The notes under the pieces: model-generated
Databases searched by the model: none
What the model saw: only the letters and a program-made list of their open reading frames with translations
What the model was told of the DNA's origin: nothing
Assembly (NCBI RefSeq): GCF_009812055.1
Contig: NZ_WQNH01000039.1
Span: 1-64,000 of the forward strand
Direction: 5' to 3'
Length of the DNA stretch: 64,000 bases
From: Chelativorans xinjiangensis
GTDB lineage: Bacteria; Pseudomonadota; Alphaproteobacteria; Rhizobiales; Rhizobiaceae
Shown: one piece after another, positions 60,387 to 64,000 of the stretch
Layout of the letters: each line of letters begins with the position of its first letter
Numbering within the stretch: position 1 is the stretch's first letter
Made by a program: the position numbers and the translations under genes

Positions 60387-60983
60387 ATGTCGCCCGACGT
60401 CTTTATCGCCCTCCTGGTGTTTTCCTTCGTTTCCTCGGTCACACCGGGGCCGAACAACTTCATGCTTCTCGCCTCCGGCGTGAATTTCGGGTTCGTGCGG
60501 ACGATTCCGCACATGTTCGGCATTGCCGTCGGATTCTGCTCGCTCCTGCTTGCGGTGGGTTTCGGCCTTGGGTCGCTGCTGACCGCCTATCCGCAATTGA
60601 GCTTCGCTCTGAAGATCCTGGGTGGTGCCTATCTGCTCTACCTGGCCTGGAGGATCGCGATGTCGCGGGCGCTGGGGCAAGGAGACGAAAGCGGCGCGAA
60701 GCCGATGAGTTTCATGCAGGCCGCAGCCTTCCAGTGGGTCAATCCCAAGGCCTGGGTCATGGCGGTCACGGCCATGGCCGTCTACACCAACCCGCAGGCG
60801 CCGTTCATTTCCGTCCTCCTGGTGGCGCTTGCCTTCACGCTCGTCAATTTTCCAAGTGTCTCCGTCTGGGCCGGTTTCGGGGTTGCGCTGCGCGGCTTTC
60901 TCGCCGATCCCGTGCGGCTCAAATGGTTTAATATCGCGATGGGCGTGGCGCTCGCCGCGACCCTGTGGCCCATGTTGAGATAA
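60387..60983 (+). CDS. LysE-family amino-acid exporter
   Basis: A 198-residue inner-membrane protein of the LysE/RhtB family with six helices. The opening FVSSVTPGPNNFMLLASGVNFGF holds the family's TPGPNN motif, and GGAYLLYLAWRIAMSRAL and AFQWVNPKAWVMAVTAMAVYT are the other signatures. The substrate is an amino acid or related compound. A perfect palindrome directly upstream suggests dedicated control; no regulator gene is adjacent. Confidence 0.88.
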   Translation: MSPDVFIALLVFSFVSSVTPGPNNFMLLASGVNFGFVRTIPHMFGIAVGFCSLLLAVGFGLGSLLTAYPQLSFALKILGGAYLLYLAWRIAMSRALGQGDESGAKPMSFMQAAAFQWVNPKAWVMAVTAMAVYTNPQAPFISVLLVALAFTLVNFPSVSVWAGFGVALRGFLADPVRLKWFNIAMGVALAATLWPMLR

Positions 60984-61052
60984 TCACTACGGCCTAGCAG
61001 GAACTGCGCAGGCGGCCCTGTTCAGGCTGGCCAGAATCTGGTTTCTGGGCCT

Positions 61053-62180
61053 ATGGAGTTTTCGCCGCAACAGGACGAGGCGCTGAAGGCCGTATCGCGC
61101 TGGCTGAAGGATGGGCAGTCGCAGCTCTTCCGGCTGTTCGGCTATGCCGGCACGGGCAAGACCACGCTGGCGCGCTATTTCGCAGAGCATGTGGACGGCG
61201 GCGTGCAGTTTGCCGCCTTCACCGGCAAGGCGGCCCAGGTGCTGCGTTCCAAGGGTGCCGTGAACGCGCGCACCATCCATTCGCTCATCTATCGCCCGCG
61301 CGGCGAGGAGCAGGTGGAAGATGAGGCGACGGGCAAGACCTCCATGTCGCCCACCTTCTCGCTCAACCGGCAAAGCCCGGTCTCGCGCGCCAAGCTCGTC
61401 GTCATCGACGAATGCTCCATGGTGGACGAGGAACTGGGCCGCGATCTCATGTCCTTCGGCACGCCCATCCTGGTTCTGGGTGACCCCGGCCAGCTTCCGC
61501 CCATCTCAGGCGGCGGCTTCTTCACCGAGCACGAGCCGGACTATCTCCTGACCGAGATCCACCGCCAGGCGCGCGACAACCCCATCATCCGCCTGGCGCT
61601 CGACGTGCGCGAGGGCCGGGAGTTCATGTATGGCGACTACGGCACCGCGAAGGTGATCTCGAAAGCCGACGTGAACAGCGACCTGGTGCTTTCCGCCGAC
61701 CAGGTGCTCGTCGGCATCAACCGCACGCGGCGGCGCTACAACCAGCGACTGCGCGAGCTGAAGGGTTTCGAGGGGCTCCTCCCGCAGGCGGGCGACAAGC
61801 TGGTGTGCCTGAGGAACGACCCCAACAAGGGGCTTTTGAACGGCTCGCTGTGGAAAGTCATGACGGCCTCGCGCGAGACGGTGAAGCCGGGCATCAATCT
61901 GCTGGTCTCGCCCGAGGAGGATGATCCGGACCGCGGCGTGGCCAAGATCAAGCTCCTGAAAGGGGCGTTCGAGGACCCGGAATCCGAAATCCCCTGGCAA
62001 ACGAAGAAGCGCTACGACGATTTCGACTTCGGCTACGCGCTCACGGTGCACAAGGCGCAGGGCTCCCAATGGGACGATGTCGTGCTGTTCGATGAGAGCT
62101 TCGCCTTCCGCGACACCCGCCAGCGCTGGCTCTACACGGCGATCACGCGCGCCGCGGAGCGGCTGACGGTGGTGCGCTAA
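61053..62180 (+). CDS. RecD-like ATP-dependent DNA helicase
   Basis: A 375-residue superfamily 1 helicase of the short RecD2/Dda-like type. Motif I is GYAGTGKTTLARYF, motif Ia FAAFTGKAAQVLRSKGA, motif II VVIDECSMVDEELG, motif III LVLGDPGQLPPI, motif IV in LVGINRTRRRYNQ, and motifs V-VI ALTVHKAQGSQWDDVVLFDES plus YTAITRAAERLTVV. It lacks the N-terminal RecD2 domains, so it is a lean 5'-3' helicase, common in alphaproteobacteria and of unknown cellular role. Confidence 0.9.
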   Translation: MEFSPQQDEALKAVSRWLKDGQSQLFRLFGYAGTGKTTLARYFAEHVDGGVQFAAFTGKAAQVLRSKGAVNARTIHSLIYRPRGEEQVEDEATGKTSMSPTFSLNRQSPVSRAKLVVIDECSMVDEELGRDLMSFGTPILVLGDPGQLPPISGGGFFTEHEPDYLLTEIHRQARDNPIIRLALDVREGREFMYGDYGTAKVISKADVNSDLVLSADQVLVGINRTRRRYNQRLRELKGFEGLLPQAGDKLVCLRNDPNKGLLNGSLWKVMTASRETVKPGINLLVSPEEDDPDRGVAKIKLLKGAFEDPESEIPWQTKKRYDDFDFGYALTVHKAQGSQWDDVVLFDESFAFRDTRQRWLYTAITRAAERLTVVR

Positions 62181-62198
62181 AGCGTCCTTTGAATCTAC

Positions 62199-62242
62199 GC
62201 ATCGTGCTTTCCGAAAACCGATTCCGGTTTTCGGGCCGATGC
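62199..62242. repeat. Rhizobial palindromic unit, possible two-way terminator
   Basis: CCGAAAACCG-ATTC-CGGTTTTCGG (62211-62234) within an outer GCATCG/CGATGC pair. This wording (GCTTTCCGAAAACCG ...) is like a palindromic unit scattered through Rhizobiales genomes. It lies between the convergent helicase and SpoIIAA-like genes, where it could end both transcripts. Confidence 0.6.
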
Positions 62243-62250
62243 GGTAGGGC

Positions 62251-62658
62251 TCAAGCCGGGCCGGGAAGCGGGTTGGCGTCGATCCACGCCCACGCCGCAT
62301 CCATCTCCGTGGCCTCGAAGTGCTTCATCTCCACGGAGAAGAGCGGGCGGAAGAGCGCGACCGCGGTGCCGACCCAGCCCGGCCCGCCGACCACGGCGCA
62401 CTTGCGGATGTGCTCGAACGCGCGGGTCTTGCCGAACATGCCCCGATCCTTCCAGGCCGCGCTCCAGTCGAAGCCCTCGTAATCGCGGATGGTGACGATC
62501 AGGTCGATCCGCTCGTGCAGTTCATAGGCGCCTTCCAACAGGCCGTACATGTTCTCCACGTCGGCGGCTGTGATATGGCCGGTGATCTCGAAGGCATAAG
62601 CGTCCTCGCGGTCGGTATCGATGCGGCGCACATGGGGCGGCGTCTCGTTGATCAGCAT
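62251..62658 (-). CDS. SpoIIAA-like (STAS-fold) protein
   Basis: A 135-residue protein of the SpoIIAA-like family (often listed as DUF3478). The start at 62658 follows GGAGACG. The sequence [46 protein letters not shown] is the family's first half, and [22 protein letters not shown] its second. The fold resembles lipid-binding CRAL-TRIO/STAS proteins. Function unknown. Cytoplasmic. Confidence 0.8.
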   Translation of the reverse strand: MLINETPPHVRRIDTDREDAYAFEITGHITAADVENMYGLLEGAYELHERIDLIVTIRDYEGFDWSAAWKDRGMFGKTRAFEHIRKCAVVGGPGWVGTAVALFRPLFSVEMKHFEATEMDAAWAWIDANPLPGPA

Positions 62659-62800
62659 CGCATCGTCTCCTGGACGAGCGCTCATCGGCGCCCGCGGGTC
62701 GTTCGCCTGTCCCTCCCGACAACCGCAATTGGCCCTGTCAGTTCCGCCGAAAGCCGGTATAGGGGTGGAGAGAAAAGCTCTCCATGCAACGGGATTCGCC

Positions 62801-63556
62801 ATGCCGGCCAAGCTCTCCGTCAATCTTAACGCGATCGCCATGCTGCGCAACCGGCGCGATCTGCCGTGGCCGAGCGTGACAGGACTTGGCCGCATCGCGC
62901 TTGCCGCCGGCGCCCACGGGCTGACCGTGCACCCGCGGCCCGACCAGCGCCACATCCGCTTTTCCGACGTGCCGGAAATCCGGGCTCTCATCGACGACGA
63001 GTTTCCCGATCGGGAGTTCAACATCGAAGGCTATCCCACGGAGGAATTTCTGGAACTGGTTCTGGAAACTGAACCGGACCAAGTGACACTGGTGCCCGAC
63101 GATCCCGAGCAGGCCACTTCCGATCACGGATGGAACTTCAAGCGGAATGTCGATCTCCTGAGACCGATGGTCGGCCGGCTCAAGCAGCGCGGCATGCGCG
63201 TCTCGCTCTTCAGCGATCCTGATGCCGACGAGGCGGCGCTTGTAGCCGCCAAGGCAACGGGGGCCAACCGCATCGAGCTTTACACAGGCCCTTACGGCGC
63301 CACATACGATGATCCGAAGAAGGCCGCCAAGGAACTGGAAAAGCTTGGGAAAACGGCAGACGTGGCGGCCGCGCTCGGCCTCGGCGTCAATGCAGGGCAC
63401 GATCTTACCGTCGCCAACCTGCCCGCGCTCGCCGATCGCATCCCGGCGCTGGCGGAAGTCTCCATCGGGCACAGCCTGACTGCCGACGCGCTGGAGTTCG
63501 GCATGGCCGAGACGGTGCGGCGGTTCTTGAGGGCCTGCGGGGCGGGGAGGGGGTGA
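62801..63556 (+). CDS. pdxJ: Pyridoxine 5'-phosphate synthase
   Basis: A 251-residue PdxJ, which closes the ring of vitamin B6 from 1-deoxyxylulose 5-phosphate and 3-amino-2-oxopropyl phosphate. [97 protein letters not shown] and [16 protein letters not shown] are all present. The first segment reads [10 protein letters not shown] where the common form is NIDHVATLRN, a feature of one alphaproteobacterial subgroup. Start at 62801. Confidence 0.92.
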   Translation: MPAKLSVNLNAIAMLRNRRDLPWPSVTGLGRIALAAGAHGLTVHPRPDQRHIRFSDVPEIRALIDDEFPDREFNIEGYPTEEFLELVLETEPDQVTLVPDDPEQATSDHGWNFKRNVDLLRPMVGRLKQRGMRVSLFSDPDADEAALVAAKATGANRIELYTGPYGATYDDPKKAAKELEKLGKTADVAAALGLGVNAGHDLTVANLPALADRIPALAEVSIGHSLTADALEFGMAETVRRFLRACGAGRG

Positions 63557-63568
63557 TCCCCCTCAACC

Positions 63569-63913
63569 CTACATCCGCGACCAGGATTCGTTGCGGCAGA
63601 TAAGGCCGCCGAGCACGCAGCCGCCCATGGTGAAGACATTGCCCTCCAGGCTCCCTTTGCCCTTATAGGTCTTGTCCTTGTTCGGATCCGTCACCGTGCC
63701 CGCATAGTTGCCCTCGCCCTGCGGTTCGAAGCGGCCGATCTGCTTGCCGGCGTGCGGACCGGTCTTCAGCGTGATGCAGAAGGCGCCGCCACAGGCGGAA
63801 ATCTCCGCCGTGTTGCCCGAGCCGGTCTTCCATCTCCCCTCGATCGGATCGGCCAACGCCGGCCCCACCGCGGCAAGAATTGCCGCCCCCGCAAAGAACA
63901 TCCTGCGTACCAT
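63569..63913 (-). CDS. Exported DUF2147 protein
   Basis: A 114-residue periplasmic protein with a signal peptide (residues 1-21, ending ALA before DPIEG) and GGAGGAAAAGAC before the ATG. The mature part DPIEGRWKTGSGNTAEISACGGAFCITL and a tail with two cysteines in MGGCVLGGLICRN follow the DUF2147 pattern (GxWxT at the start, cysteine pair in the first half). This family is thought to bind lipids or small molecules; its role is unknown. It is convergent with pdxJ, 12 nt apart. Confidence 0.8.
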   Translation of the reverse strand: MVRRMFFAGAAILAAVGPALADPIEGRWKTGSGNTAEISACGGAFCITLKTGPHAGKQIGRFEPQGEGNYAGTVTDPNKDKTYKGKGSLEGNVFTMGGCVLGGLICRNESWSRM

Positions 63914-64000
63914 GTCTTTTCCTCCCTGACGCTGGCGGACCTCTGGTTCCGCCAGTTACGCGAACGTAAGCGTAATGCATTCCGCGCGTCTGCGGAAGAT

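Overview
The window looks like a chromosome segment of a Hyphomicrobiales (Rhizobiales) alphaproteobacterium, probably near the Phyllobacteriaceae. I infer this from protein style (Amn, PdxJ, FolD, ProC and IlvB/IlvN of alphaproteobacterial type, a DUF1127 protein, an Lrp/EamA pair), from high-GC coding sequence, and from families of short palindromic intergenic repeats like those of rhizobial genomes. No database search was possible, so gene names rest on motif recognition.

Two halves differ in character. Positions 1 to about 40.9 kb look like an accessory mosaic: an IS630-type transposase tail and a tyrosine-recombinase tail at the left edge, two further related tyrosine recombinases (14.6-15.4 kb and 28.8-29.4 kb, both damaged), several broken genes (a GAF protein, a pirin, an aldo/keto reductase tail, an alpha/beta-hydrolase tail), and small metabolic cassettes with their own divergent regulators. 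The cassettes are: a sulfite dehydrogenase pair; an ECF sigma/zinc anti-sigma operon with a DsrE protein, a periplasmic cupin and two ArsM-like methyltransferases; a sulfatase plus tripartite tricarboxylate transporter operon with a divergent LysR gene; a quinone-oxidoreductase-like gene with a divergent LysR gene; a msrB-msrA-thioredoxin-like operon; and a BBE flavoprotein plus homocysteine-methyltransferase-like pair opposite a GlxA/AraC regulator. This half ends at a tRNA-Phe gene (41010-41085) whose 3' end faces it, the usual arrangement for an island integrated at a tRNA.

From 41 kb to the end the gene content is mostly core: an NMT1-type ABC importer facing a SAF-domain oxidoreductase, proC, folD, a GlxA/AraC regulator, a chromate-transport pair (rhodanese-ChrB fusion plus ChrA), amn, a glutathione transferase, a HerA-type ATPase, a GNAT acetyltransferase, ilvB-ilvN, a LysE exporter, a RecD-like helicase, a SpoIIAA-like protein, pdxJ and a DUF2147 protein. 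Non-coding content here is rich: a branched-chain leader peptide with attenuator before ilvB, at least four repeat families, a strong palindrome before the LysE gene, and a roughly 280-nt run of hairpins between chrB and amn that may be an undescribed RNA.

The best candidate for an undescribed system is the 11.08-14.59 kb operon. An ECF-like promoter signature (GGAAC, 17 nt, CGTC) precedes six genes that include their own sigma factor and a soluble zinc-type anti-sigma factor, suggesting a self-amplifying thiol or metalloid response whose outputs are a CxxC DsrE protein, an exported cupin and two paralogous methyltransferases.
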